A stretch of 64,000 nucleotides of DNA from Deltaproteobacteria bacterium. GTDB taxonomy: Bacteria; Myxococcota_A; UBA796; CAJQPC01. Position numbers and translations under genes: made by a program. Within the stretch, counting starts at the first letter, position 1. The number at the start of each line of letters is the position of its first letter. The notes beneath the pieces were generated by a model. It ran no database searches, had not been told where the DNA came from, and was given only the letters and a program-made list of their open reading frames with translations. Below, piece by piece: positions 51,620 through 60,248 of the stretch. The stretch is taken from contig JADKFE010000005.1 in the NCBI GenBank assembly GCA_016717595.1, positions 82,822 through 146,821 of the forward strand. Direction: 5' to 3'.

Positions 51620-52540
51620 ATGCCTTCTTCGCTGCACGAGGCCTTGGTCAGCTTCTTTCGAGCCCGCCCGCTCCTCGCCGCCGAGCTGCTCGCCGTCGCC
51701 CAGGGCCTCGCGCCGCTCGGGGCCGTCGAGGGCGTGATGATCGACACCGACCTCAGCGAGGCCGTGCCCGCCGAGTACCGGGCCGACGCGGCGATCCTCC
51801 TGCGCGGCGCCTTAGAGCTCGCCTTGGTGATCGAGGTGCAGCTCCAGCAAGATCAGGACAAAAAATGGTCGTGGCCGGCCTACCTCACCCTCACCCGCGC
51901 GAGGCAGCGCTGCCCGGCGGCGGTGCTCGTGTTGACCCTCGACCCGTCCACCGCGCGCTGGGCCGCCGAGCCCATCTCTCTGGGCCCAGACGCCATGATG
52001 CGCCCCATCGTCATGGGCCCAGCCCAGGTGCCCCTGGTGACCGACCCCGCCCAAGCCCAGGCGAGCCCGGAGCTGGCGGTGCTCAGCGTCATCGCCCACG
52101 GCGGCGAGCCCGGGGTGGTGGAGGTTGGCCGAGTCGCCATTGACGCAATCGCCAACGTAGACGAGTCCCGCAAGCGGCTGTACACTGACCTCATCTTCGA
52201 GAAGGTCGCGCCGGAGTTCAGCCGCATCCTCAAGGAGTACGTCATGGAGAACTGGCAGCCGAGAAGTGAGTTTCTGCGTGAGTTGAACGCCGAGGCCCGC
52301 GCGGAGGCGCTGGTGGAGGGACAGGCGATAGGCGAATCGCGAGGCGTGGCGATCGGTGAGGTGCGTATTTTACGCAGCAACGTTGGAGAGCTCCTCCGCC
52401 ACCGCTTCGGCGCGCTGTCGCCCGAGCACGAGGCACGCCTCCAATCCGCCTCCTTCGACACTCTCCAGGGCTGGTTCAAGGGGGCCTTGACGGCGCCGTC
52501 CATCGACGCCGCGCTCCAAGAGCTGCTGGAGGCGAAGTGA
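51620..52540 (+). CDS. PD-(D/E)XK-type nuclease-like protein (Rpn/transposase-like family)
   Basis: 306 residues. Core motif around 45-85: VPAEYRADAAILL then LALVIEVQLQQDQDKKWSWPAYL, i.e. Asp, then Glu-x-Gln as the PD-(D/E)XK active site, followed by CPAAVLVLTLD, WAAEPISLGP and PELAVLSVIAHG. This sequence family, common in Streptomyces and cyanobacteria, is of unknown role; relatives of the Rpn type promote recombination. C-terminal third has FEKVAPEFSRILKEYV and a repeat end (LLRHRFGALSPEHEARLQSA ... SIDAALQELLEAK). The next gene copies this tail. ATG 51620 is preferred over TTG 51617. Confidence 0.8.
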   Translation: MPSSLHEALVSFFRARPLLAAELLAVAQGLAPLGAVEGVMIDTDLSEAVPAEYRADAAILLRGALELALVIEVQLQQDQDKKWSWPAYLTLTRARQRCPAAVLVLTLDPSTARWAAEPISLGPDAMMRPIVMGPAQVPLVTDPAQAQASPELAVLSVIAHGGEPGVVEVGRVAIDAIANVDESRKRLYTDLIFEKVAPEFSRILKEYVMENWQPRSEFLRELNAEARAEALVEGQAIGESRGVAIGEVRILRSNVGELLRHRFGALSPEHEARLQSASFDTLQGWFKGALTAPSIDAALQELLEAK

Positions 52541-52839
52541 CCGCCGGGGCGCTGAGCGATGGGTTGCTGCGCGAGGCCAACGCCGAGGCTGAGGCGGCCG
52601 CGTTGGCGAAGGGCTACCGGGGGGCCTACGCCAAGGCCTACATCGAAGGCTTCGCAGAGGGTTACGCTAAAGGCCTCCGCGTCATCCTAGCGGTGTCTCG
52701 TGACAACCTCGTCCACCGCTTCGGCGCCCTCACGCCCCAGCAAGAAGCGCGTCTTCAGGGCGCCTCTCTCGACACGCTCAGCCGCTGGTTCAAGTCGTCC
52801 CTGACCGCGCCCTCCATCGACGCCGCGCTCGCCAACTGA
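52537..52839 (+). CDS. Short protein duplicating the C-terminal domain of the preceding nuclease-like protein
   Basis: 100 residues from GTG 52537 (overlapping the previous stop, GTGA). LLREANAEAEAAALAKGYRGAYAKAYIEGFAEGYAKGL, a Gly/Ala-rich helix, then VHRFGALTPQQEARLQGASLDTLSRWF and SLTAPSIDAALA, closely matching the tail of its neighbour. The nuclease core is absent. Either a degenerated tandem duplicate or a deliberately separate subunit; the overlap favours joint translation. Confidence 0.72.
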   Translation: MTAGALSDGLLREANAEAEAAALAKGYRGAYAKAYIEGFAEGYAKGLRVILAVSRDNLVHRFGALTPQQEARLQGASLDTLSRWFKSSLTAPSIDAALAN

Positions 52840-52847
52840 CCAAACAC

Positions 52848-52871
52848 GTTCAATGAACACATTCATTGAAC
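52848..52871. terminator. Perfect 10-bp inverted repeat between convergent genes
   Basis: GTTCAATGAA, CACA, TTCATTGAAC. It spans the last codons of the sulfatase gene on the other strand and follows the short duplicate gene by nine bases. A simple hairpin that could end transcription from both sides. Confidence 0.55.
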
Positions 52872-54872
52872 ACAAGGCGCCACCCGCCCGCCCAGCCGCT
52901 GATGCTCCGCGCAGCTCTCGGCGGCCTTCGCCTCGTCGCCCATCGCCTGGGCCAAGGCCGCCTTCCTCGCCCACAGGGTCGTCTGCGTCGGGTCGAGGGC
53001 CAAGGAGCGCTCCACGGCGGTCATCGCCTCGGGCAGCCGGCCGAGCTGGGCCAAGGCCCCGGCGAAGTTGGCCCACAGCGCGGCGTCGTCGCTGAGCACC
53101 CGGGCGGCCTGGGCGTAGTCGGCGGCGGCGCCGGGCACATCCCCCAAGGAGTGCCGCAAGAGCGCGCGGTCGTAGAGCTCGGGGCCCAAGAGCAGCGGTC
53201 GCGCCGCGAGGGTGTTCACGAGGGCCCGGGCGTCCTCAACGCGGCCCAAGCTCAGCGCGACCTGGGCCCACAACGCCAGCACCTCGGAGCGGGTGTCCGT
53301 CGCGGCGCCGCGCCCCGAGGCCATAAACGCCGTCAGGCCATCGGCGGCGCGGGGGTCGCCTGCCCGGGCCATCACCGTGGCGGCTCGGGCCTGCACCTCC
53401 TCGTCATGCGGGAACAAGCCCGCGGCCTCGATGGCCAAGGCGGCGGCCTCGGGGTGCTCCAGCTCCAACAGGAAGGGCACGCCCCGCGCCCACAGGCTCA
53501 GGGCCCGGGGGTGCGCCCGCAGCACCCGCACGAGCAAGGCCGGGTCGAGGCGCCGCTGGCTGGGGCTGAGGCTGAGCTGATCGTGCACGGCGAGCAGGTC
53601 CAAGGAGTCATACAGGTCGCCGCCGGTCTCCTCCACCCCGGCGTCGACGTAGCCGAGCTGGCTCAACAGCGCCTGGGTCTCGGCGTCTAGGGCCCGGGGG
53701 CCCGCGGCGGCCAGGGGCCCGGTGTGGGCCTCGACATAGGCCGTGAGCGCCGCTTGGGTCCGCGCCAGCTCCTCCGGGCGCTCGGCGGAGACGTCGTGGA
53801 GCTCTTGGGGATCGGCGCTGAGATCATAGAGGCGATCCCGCCCGCTGCGCACCACCCGCAGATCCCCCACCCGCAGGGCCGAGATCGGCGCGAGGCCGAG
53901 GCTCTCCTGGGCGGTGACGCTCTCGCCGTACACCGGGCGCGGCGGATCGGGGCCCTCCTCCCACAAGGGCCGCAGGCTCTCCCCTTGGCCGATGGCGCCG
54001 AGGCCCAAGAGGTCGAGGATCGTCGGCGCCACGTCGATGAGCCGCGCGTCGCCGCCCACGGCGCCGTGATCGGGCACGCCGGGCCCGGCCATCACCAGAG
54101 GCACCCGCGTGGTCGCGTCGTGAACAAACCAGCCGTGGGTGGCCTCGCCGTGCTCACCCAGGCTCTCGCCGTGGTCGGCGGTGACCACCACCAACAGCTC
54201 GTCTTCGCCGCCCAAGGCCCCAAGCAGGCGCCCCAGCGCGGCGTCCGTCGCCCGAATCTCGGCGGTGTAGGCGGACTCTCCGGGCTTCGTGGGCGTGATC
54301 CACGGCTGGTGCGGATCATAGAAGTGAACCCACAGAAACCAAGGCTCGGGCAGCGGCTCGGCCAGGGCGGCCCGAATCACGGCCTCGGCGTCACGCTCGG
54401 GGAAGGTCGTCGCGGCCTGGCTGCGCTGGGTGAAGCCGCCCTCGTCGTACCGGGCGAAGCCCTGGTTGAGGCCAAACCGCCCGGCGAGGGGCAAGGCGCC
54501 GATGGCGGCGGCGGTGTGGTAACCGGCCTGGGCCAGCCGCTCGGCGAGGGTCTCCACGGCGGGATCGACGACATACACCCCGTTGCTGCGGGCGCCATGG
54601 GCGAGGGGCTCCAGGCCGCTGAGCAGGCTCGCGTGGGCGGGCAAGGTGAGCGGCACCGGCGAGGTGGCGCGCTCAAACCACAGGCCCCGGGCGGCCAAGG
54701 CGGCGAGGGTGGGCGTGGGCCCGGCGGGGTCGCTGAGGTTCACGGCGTCGGCCCGGGTGGTGTCGAAGGTCACCAGGAGCAGGTTCGGTCGTGAGGGCTC
54801 CCCGCAGCCGACGAGCTGGGCGGCGGCGAGGAGGGTGAGGGCGAGGCGTCTTGTTCGGTGGGGGGCGCGCAT
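52863..54872 (-). CDS. Sulfatase-superfamily lipoprotein with C-terminal TPR region
   Basis: 669 residues from ATG 54872. Lipobox LVGC after MRAPHRTRRLALTLLAAAQ. Alkaline-phosphatase/sulfatase fold: NLLLVTFDTTRADAV (first metal Asp pair), PTLAALAARG, then the nucleophile loop VPLTLPAHASLLSG, VHFYDPHQPW, VVTADHGESLGEHGE with the Asp-His metal pair. The loop has Thr, not Cys or Ser, at the formylglycine position, so this may be a phosphodiesterase or phosphotransferase rather than a sulfatase. From about 420 it continues into TPR-like repeats. Anchored in the envelope, probably periplasmic. Faces the pilin genes. Confidence 0.86.
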   Translation of the reverse strand: MRAPHRTRRLALTLLAAAQLVGCGEPSRPNLLLVTFDTTRADAVNLSDPAGPTPTLAALAARGLWFERATSPVPLTLPAHASLLSGLEPLAHGARSNGVYVVDPAVETLAERLAQAGYHTAAAIGALPLAGRFGLNQGFARYDEGGFTQRSQAATTFPERDAEAVIRAALAEPLPEPWFLWVHFYDPHQPWITPTKPGESAYTAEIRATDAALGRLLGALGGEDELLVVVTADHGESLGEHGEATHGWFVHDATTRVPLVMAGPGVPDHGAVGGDARLIDVAPTILDLLGLGAIGQGESLRPLWEEGPDPPRPVYGESVTAQESLGLAPISALRVGDLRVVRSGRDRLYDLSADPQELHDVSAERPEELARTQAALTAYVEAHTGPLAAAGPRALDAETQALLSQLGYVDAGVEETGGDLYDSLDLLAVHDQLSLSPSQRRLDPALLVRVLRAHPRALSLWARGVPFLLELEHPEAAALAIEAAGLFPHDEEVQARAATVMARAGDPRAADGLTAFMASGRGAATDTRSEVLALWAQVALSLGRVEDARALVNTLAARPLLLGPELYDRALLRHSLGDVPGAAADYAQAARVLSDDAALWANFAGALAQLGRLPEAMTAVERSLALDPTQTTLWARKAALAQAMGDEAKAAESCAEHQRLGGRVAPCVQ

Positions 54873-55191
54873 CACGGACGAGGATACCCGAGCCCGGCGC
54901 TCGTGTGGCGAAGACCGGCAGGCAGATTTGGTGACCATTCGTGACACCTGACATTTTGCGGCACCCCCGCTGACGCTGGAGGGCAGGCGGCGTTGATCCA
55001 CAGCGGGTCCAAAAACGCAAACGATCTTTGTCCGTTGCGCCTCCACACACGCTCCAGGGCGATCGGGGCAGCAGGGCGCCGCCTGAGCATCGGTTGGCAC
55101 ATCCCTTGCACTTGGTCTTTCCGTCAGAAGGAAACGCACCCCCCCTGACCGCCAGCCTCCACCCACGTCAGAACACACTACGGAGTCACCA
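54873..55191. other. Control region between sulfatase-TPR and first pilin
   Basis: 320 bases without a gene. Holds a perfect sigma-54 promoter for the pilin (55095-55110) and a direct repeat TGACACCTGACA at 54942-54953 some 140 bases upstream, a possible activator half-site pair. The divergent sulfatase start has no obvious promoter. Confidence 0.6.
55095..55110 (+). promoter_or_regulatory. Sigma-54 promoter of the first pilin gene
   Basis: TGGCAC-ATCCC-TTGCA, an exact match to TGGCAC-N5-TTGCW (GG and GC at -24/-12). About 80 bases upstream of ATG 55192. pilA of Myxococcus is likewise sigma-54 and PilR dependent. Confidence 0.85.
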
Positions 55192-55644
55192 ATGTCCAAG
55201 AAGGGCTTCACCCTCGTCGAGCTCATGATCGTTGTCGCCATCATCGGCATCCTCGCCGCGATCGCGATCCCGAACTTCGTCGAGATGCAATACCGCGCCA
55301 AGCGCGCTGAGCTCCCCGCCAACGTCGACGGCATCAAGACCGCCGAGATGGGCTACGACGCCGCCTTCGACACCTTCATCGCGGCCGCGGCTAACCCCGC
55401 CGCCCCCTCCGGCAAGGCCCCGACGGCTTGGGTTGTCACCGGCGGCTTCCAGACCCTCGGCTGGCAGCCTGACGGCCAGGTCCGTGGCTCCTACACTGTG
55501 ACTACGGTTGATGCCGCCACCACGCCCGGTGGCGACTTCGTCGTCACCGGCCAGGGCGACATCGACGGCGACGGCGTGCTCTCCAGCTACACCGCCACCA
55601 AGTCCATCAACACCACCTTCAACAACAACAACGACACCTACTGA
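55192..55644 (+). CDS. pilA: Type IV pilin (PilA-like)
   Basis: 150 residues. Leader MSKKG and processing site before FTLVELMIVVAIIGILAAIAIPNF, with Glu5 of the mature chain. The body is beta-rich with DIDGDGVLSSY (possible calcium site) and ends NTTFNNNNDTY. It is followed by a strong terminator, so it is probably transcribed mainly alone at high level. It is the major pilin candidate. Confidence 0.93.
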   Translation: MSKKGFTLVELMIVVAIIGILAAIAIPNFVEMQYRAKRAELPANVDGIKTAEMGYDAAFDTFIAAAANPAAPSGKAPTAWVVTGGFQTLGWQPDGQVRGSYTVTTVDAATTPGGDFVVTGQGDIDGDGVLSSYTATKSINTTFNNNNDTY

Positions 55645-55670
55645 TTCGTAGGCCAGTCTGAGGTGGACTT

Positions 55671-55698
55671 AGGGTGATCGGCGCTTGCCGGTCACCCT
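55671..55698 (+). terminator. Rho-independent terminator after first pilin
   Basis: AGGGTGATCGGC, loop GCTT, GCCGGTCACCCT: 12-bp stem with one T-G pair, then TTGTCATTTT. Lies 27 bases past the stop. Confidence 0.8.
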
Positions 55699-55748
55699 TT
55701 GTCATTTTGAGCGTTTAGGTTGAACAACCCCCATGACGGAGGTGAAGC

Positions 55749-56228
55749 ATGAACAAGACTCACACGCGCCAAGATGGTCGCGGGTTCACCTTGGTTGAGC
55801 TGATGATCGTCGTCGCGATCATCGGGATCCTCGCCGCCGTGGCGATCCCGAACTTCGTCGAGATGCAGTACCGAGCCAAACGGGCCGAGCTGCCGGTGAA
55901 CGTCTCGGCGATCCAGACCGCTGAGATCGGCTACGACGCCGTGAACGATGGGTATGTCCCCGCCGTGGCGCACCCGCCGGTCATCCCCGGCAAAGCGCCT
56001 GTGGAGTGGGGCGGCGGCAACAGCGGCTTCGCGGAGCTGGGCTGGGTGCCCGATGGCGCCGTGCGTGGCCAGTACGAGATCATCACGGTGGCTGGGCGCA
56101 AAGGCTCCGACGGCGGCGACTTCACGGTGTTCGGCCGCTCGGACATCGACGGCGATGGCTCCGAGGCAACCTTCACGGCCCAGCGCTCGCTGCGCCCCAT
56201 TCCGCTCACGAACGCGGACGTGTATTGA
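55749..56228 (+). CDS. Second type IV pilin-like protein
   Basis: 159 residues. Longer leader MNKTHTRQDGRG, then FTLVELMIVVAIIGILAAVAIPNFVEMQYRAKRAELPVNV, nearly identical to the first pilin over the N-terminal helix. The body diverges but keeps FAELGWVPDGAVRGQY and SDIDGDGSEATF. Separate gene after the terminator, so expression may be lower or differently controlled; a minor pilin or alternative major pilin. Confidence 0.92.
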   Translation: MNKTHTRQDGRGFTLVELMIVVAIIGILAAVAIPNFVEMQYRAKRAELPVNVSAIQTAEIGYDAVNDGYVPAVAHPPVIPGKAPVEWGGGNSGFAELGWVPDGAVRGQYEIITVAGRKGSDGGDFTVFGRSDIDGDGSEATFTAQRSLRPIPLTNADVY

Positions 56229-56270
56229 GCGCGGAGCCCTTGAGGCCACGCGTTGTGCGATGATGCGCTC

Positions 56271-57933
56271 ATGAGTCGGCAAGACGCCCCGCCCGTCTCC
56301 CCCGCCGCCGTGGCCTTCGGCTTGGCCTTGCTCACCGTCGCGGCCTATGGCGCCTTGGCGCTGGCCGGCTTCGTCTGGGATGACGAGCCCTTGGTCGTGC
56401 GCAACACGATCACCGGCGACTGGCGAAACCTGCCCCAGATGTTCACCGTGGATCTTTGGGCGGTCTCCGGCGTCGGCATCAACTCCGGCTATTTCCGCCC
56501 GCTGATGTTGCTGAGCCTCACCCTGGACCGGGCGCTGTGGGGGCTCTCCGCCGCCGGGCACCACCTGCACTCTTTGGCCTGGCACCTCGCGGCGACGATG
56601 AGCCTGCTCTCTTTGCTCAAGAAGGCCGCCCCGCCGTGGTCGGCCTTGGCCGGGGCCACGGTGTTCGCGCTCCACCCCATCCAATCCGAGGCCGTGGCGT
56701 TCGTCGCCGCGCGCAACGATCTGATGGTCGCCACCTTCACGTTCTTAACGGCGAGCCTTCTGTGGGAGGAGCGCCCCAGCCGAGGCGCGCTCCTCGGCGG
56801 CGGCCTGGCGGCGGCGGCGGCGGCGCTCTCCAAAGAGAGCGGGCTGTTTGTCGGCGGGCTCGTCTTGGCCTTGGACCTCGCGCGGTTTGGGCGGCCGCGG
56901 GGCTGGCCTCGGTACGCGGCGCTGGGCCTCGCGGCGTCCTGCTGGATCGGCCTACGCACCGCCGCGGGCATCGATCCTGCCACCACACCGGACTGGAGCC
57001 ACTGGCGCTATCTGTTCGATCGTCTCCCGGCGCTCGGCGCCCACTACACCCTCAAGCTCCTCTGGCCTTGGCCGCTCACCACCGGTCACACTCTGGAGTA
57101 CCTCAGCCCTCCGCTGTGGAAGGTCGTCTTGGGGCTTGGCCTCGGCCTCGGTGGGGCTGTGGCCTTGGTCATTCGGGGCGGTCGTCTCGCCTTGGCGGGC
57201 TTGGCCTTCGCCGGGTTGTCGTTCGCGCCCAGCCTCGCCGCCATCGCCCTGCGCGGCCAGATGGGCGAACGTTACCTCTACGCGCCGCTGGGGGGTGTCG
57301 CGTTGGCGTTGGCCTTGAGCCTGCGCGGTCGGGCGCTTGTGGTTCGCCCCGGCCTTCGCGCTCGTGAGCGTCCTGACCTTACACCAGCGCCTCCCCGACT
57401 GGCAGTCGGGCCTTGAGCTCTGGGCCTCAGCCTTACGACACGAGGTCAACGGCTACACCCAAGCCGCCGTGGCCCACGAGCTCAACAACCGCGGCGACGG
57501 CCCTCGGGCCTGCGGCCTGTTCGCCGCTGCGCTTCAAGACGACCCGCCCTACACCACCATCTGCGAGAACGCGCTGCGTTGTCCGCTTCGGTATGGGTAC
57601 ATCGACAAGGCGGTGGAGGCCGTCGCGCTGACTGATGCCGCCCGCTGTGAGCGGGATGACACGATCCTCGGGCTTCAGGGGCTCATCTTCGCCCACGTCG
57701 GGCGCTGGGACGAGGCCGTGGCGCGGGTTGAGCAGGGCAAAAACCCCACCGACCCCACCCTGAACCTCGTGTTCGCCGCCGCCGCGCGCCAGGCCGGAGA
57801 CGAGGTCGGGTACACCACCCGCCGCGCCGCCGCCGCCGGGGTGAGCGCTGAGGAGTTTGATGAGCACGCCGCCCGGCTCCTCGACGCCGCGGCGCGCTAC
57901 AACGCCCCAGAGTCCGCTACAATCTCGCCATGA
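56271..57933 (+). pseudogene. TMTC-like polytopic membrane protein (possible pilin glycosyltransferase), one frameshift near 57330
   Basis: Up to about 57330 one frame encodes many membrane segments (AAVAFGLALLTVAAYGALALAGFVWDDEPLV with an Asp-Asp-Glu after helix one; AGATVFALHPIQSEAVAFVAARNDLMV; LGLGLGLGGAVALVI). The DD/E and HP.Q.E.V motifs resemble TMTC/DUF1736 and GT-C enzymes. The frame then shifts and continues WFAPAFALVSVLTLHQRLPDWQSGLELWASALRH into a TPR-like C-terminus to 57933. The whole is about 555 residues. Immediately behind the pilins, so a role in pilin glycosylation is possible but unproven. The single indel may be a sequence error. Overlaps the next gene by four bases. Confidence 0.75.
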
Positions 57934-58851
57934 CCCGCGCCCAGGCCCTCACGCTCAGCATCGCGCTCATCGGCGGCGCGGCCCTGGCCCACACCAGCCA
58001 GCGCCACGTCGACGCCCAGCGCCGCGACGTCAACGTCAACCACGAGCTGCTGTTCATCCCCGACGCCGAGAGCGTCCGCATCGCCGCGTTGGACCACTCG
58101 GTTCACGTCGCCGACATTCTCTGGGTGCGCTCGGTGCTCGCCTTCGGGGAGCGCTGGAACTCGACTGGGGATCCAGCTTGGGTGGAGTGGCTCTCGCGCA
58201 CCGTGCTCGGCGTCTGCCAGATCGACCCTCGTTGGCGCACGCCCTACTTTTACGGTGGCGTCATGCTGCGGGTGTTGGGCGACTACGAAGGATCTACGGC
58301 GGTGATGAAGCTCGGCTCGGAGAACCTCCCCAACGACCCCTGGTTCCCGTTCTCCGTAGGCATGAACCTCTATATGAATGGTGGCGACCGCGAGGAGGCC
58401 GCGCGTTGGGTGGCCGAGGCCGCGCGCCGCCCGGGGGCTCCAGAGTGGTACGCCGTCGCCGCCGTGGCCTTCCGCCAAGAGCAGAAAGAGCGCCCCCAGG
58501 CGATCCGCTTCTTGCAGGACGAGCTGAAGCTCACCGACGACCCGGATCTTCGGGTGGAGCTTGAGCGCCGCCTCGCCTCGTTGACCCACGACGAGTACGC
58601 CGAGCGCCTCAACGAGCTGGCCCAGGCCTTCGCCGCCGAGCGGGGCCGCCCCCCGCGGGGTGTGGAGGAGCTGGTGCGTGTGGGCAAGCTCAAGGCCGAG
58701 CCCCCGGATCCCCTCGGTGGGTGGCTGGATCGTAGACATCGACGGCGAGATCAAGTCGTCGATCCGCGCCGCCCAAGAGAAGGAGCAGGCGCTGCGCGCG
58801 GAGCGGCAGATGTTGGAGCGCGCCACGCCGATCACGACGCCCGCCCCGTGA
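57930..58851 (+). pseudogene. TPR-like exported protein, one frameshift near 58725
   Basis: Signal-like start MTRAQALTLSIALIGGAALA, then FIPDAESVRIAALDHSVHVADILWVRSVLAFG, DPRWRTPYFYGGVMLRVLGDY, SENLPNDPWFPFSVGMNLYMN and other TPR-like helices. It is a recognisable deltaproteobacterial family of unknown function. Near GGTGGGTGGCTGG the frame shifts; the other frame continues WIVDIDGEIKSS and stops at 58851, overlapping the folK start (GTGA). The correct protein would be about 305 residues. The shift is a single base and may be an assembly error. Confidence 0.72.
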
Positions 58852-59456
58852 GCCGCCCCGACTGGCTGTGGGTGATCGGCCTCGGCACGAGCCAAGGCGA
58901 CCGCCTCACCACCCTGACCGCCGCGCTCTACGCCTTGGACACCCTGCCCGGGGTGACGCTCCTGCGGGCGAGCGGCCTGTACGAGAGCCCCCCGGCGGGC
59001 GGCATCGCCCGTGGGCGGTTTCTCAACGGCGCGGCGCTGATCCAGTCGAAGCTCGGCCCTCTGGCTCTGCTGGCGGCATGTCAGGGCTTAGAGGCCCGTT
59101 TTGGGCGCCGCCGCAAGCTGCGCTGGTCGGACCGCACCCTCGATCTGGACCTCCTCTGGACGGATGCCATGGCCCTGGACCTCGACGTGCTCAAGGTGCC
59201 GCACCCGCTCTTGACCGAGCGCCCCTTCGCCTGGCGCCCGCTCCTCGACGTGATGCCCGAGGCCCGCGACCCCGGCGGCGGCCTGCCGTATGCCCGGCTC
59301 CAGCCCGACGGCCCCCTGCCCGGCCTCTCTCGGGTGGGGGTGTTGCCGAACCCTCACCCAAGCGCGCTTGCGATCCGCCCGGAGCCGGTGTATCCCAACG
59401 CCCTGCGCCCGCGCGGCGCCGCTCCAAGCCCCATGTCGCCGGGAAGCCCACCATGA
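58848..59456 (+). CDS. folK: HPPK, 2-amino-4-hydroxy-6-hydroxymethyldihydropteridine diphosphokinase
   Basis: 202 residues from GTG 58848. HPPK motifs: IGLGTSQGDRLTTL, LLRASGLYESPP, GRFLNGAALI, EARFGRRRKLRWSDRTLDLDLLWTD (ATP-binding Arg and Asp-Asp), VPHPLLTERPFAWRPLLD. It transfers pyrophosphate from ATP to dihydropterin in folate synthesis. C-terminal 40 residues, with NPHPSALAIRPEP, extend beyond the usual 160-residue enzyme. GTG overlaps the previous stop and its own stop overlaps the transaldolase ATG, so the three genes are coupled. Confidence 0.88.
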   Translation: MSRPDWLWVIGLGTSQGDRLTTLTAALYALDTLPGVTLLRASGLYESPPAGGIARGRFLNGAALIQSKLGPLALLAACQGLEARFGRRRKLRWSDRTLDLDLLWTDAMALDLDVLKVPHPLLTERPFAWRPLLDVMPEARDPGGGLPYARLQPDGPLPGLSRVGVLPNPHPSALAIRPEPVYPNALRPRGAAPSPMSPGSPP

Positions 59457-60145
59457 AGTTCTTCATCGACACCGCCAACATCGACCAGATCCGCGAGGCG
59501 TACGCCTGGGGCATCATCGACGGCGTCACCACGAACCCCTCGCTGATCACCAAAGAGGGCCGAGACTTCGTCGAGACGATCTTCGAGATCTGCGAGCTCG
59601 TCGACGGCCCGGTCTCCGCTGAAGTCGTCGCCAAGTCCGCCGACGAGATGGTGCGCCAGGGGGAGCTGCTCGCCCAGGTCCACCGGAACGTCGTGGTGAA
59701 GGTGCCGCTCACCGAGGCCGGCATCACCGCCACCTCCCGGCTCTCGCGCCAGGGCATCCGGGTGAACGTCACCCTGTGTTTCTCGGCCACCCAGGCGCTC
59801 TTGGCGGCGAAGGCCGGGGCCACCTACGTCTCGCCCTTCGTCGGGCGTGTGGACGACCTCGGCACCGACGGCATGGAGCTCATCACCGACATCGTCGAGC
59901 TCTTCGCCAACTTCCCCGACCTGCAGACCGAGGTGCTCGCCGCCTCGATTCGCCACCCGCTGCACGTCGCCCAGGCCGCCCAGGCCGGCGCCCATGTGGC
60001 GACGATCCCGCACAACGTGCTCAAGCGGCTGTTCCAGCACCCGCTCACCGAGAAGGGTGACGCCGCGTTCATGGCCGACTGGAAGGCCGCCGGAGACCTC
60101 GACGTCGCCGCCGCGGTCACGGCCTGGCTTTCGAAGCGGGGCTGA
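59453..60145 (+). CDS. tal: Transaldolase (TalC/fructose-6-phosphate aldolase type)
   Basis: 230 residues. MKFFIDTANIDQIREAYAWGIIDGVTTNPSLITKEG, EVVAKSADEMVRQG, VVVKVPLTEAGI (Schiff-base Lys), VNVTLCFSATQALLAAKAGATYVSPFVGR, IRHPLHVAQAAQAGA, IPHNVLKRLFQHPLTEKG. This is the short subfamily that transfers dihydroxyacetone units in the pentose phosphate pathway. ATG overlaps the folK stop. Confidence 0.95.
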   Translation: MKFFIDTANIDQIREAYAWGIIDGVTTNPSLITKEGRDFVETIFEICELVDGPVSAEVVAKSADEMVRQGELLAQVHRNVVVKVPLTEAGITATSRLSRQGIRVNVTLCFSATQALLAAKAGATYVSPFVGRVDDLGTDGMELITDIVELFANFPDLQTEVLAASIRHPLHVAQAAQAGAHVATIPHNVLKRLFQHPLTEKGDAAFMADWKAAGDLDVAAAVTAWLSKRG

Positions 60146-60217
60146 GCGGCCCGAAGCCCGCCTGCTGCGCGGCGTCACGCGCCTTCCGCTTGCCCCTGAG
60201 GCCTGCATGGGCTAACC

Positions 60218-60233
60218 GAATGAAGCTTCATTC
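60218..60233. promoter_or_regulatory. Perfect 16-bp palindrome at the TetR gene
   Basis: GAATGAAGCTTCATTC, 15 bases before the TetR-gene start at 60249. It resembles the TGAATGA-TCATTCA core of Bacillus FadR operators. Probably autorepression and possibly control of the etf genes. Confidence 0.7.
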
Positions 60234-60248
60234 ATTCCCGGGTCGAAG

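Noticed and set aside
57930..59456. Possible fusion of TPR protein and folK
   Set aside because: The join arises only through the frameshift at about 58725; the correct TPR frame stops at 58851, overlapping folK's own GTG start.
58868..60145. Possible single 425-residue protein ending in transaldolase
   Set aside because: The first 195 codons are Arg/Pro-rich and lie in the wrong frame for folK; transaldolase starts at its own ATG 59453.
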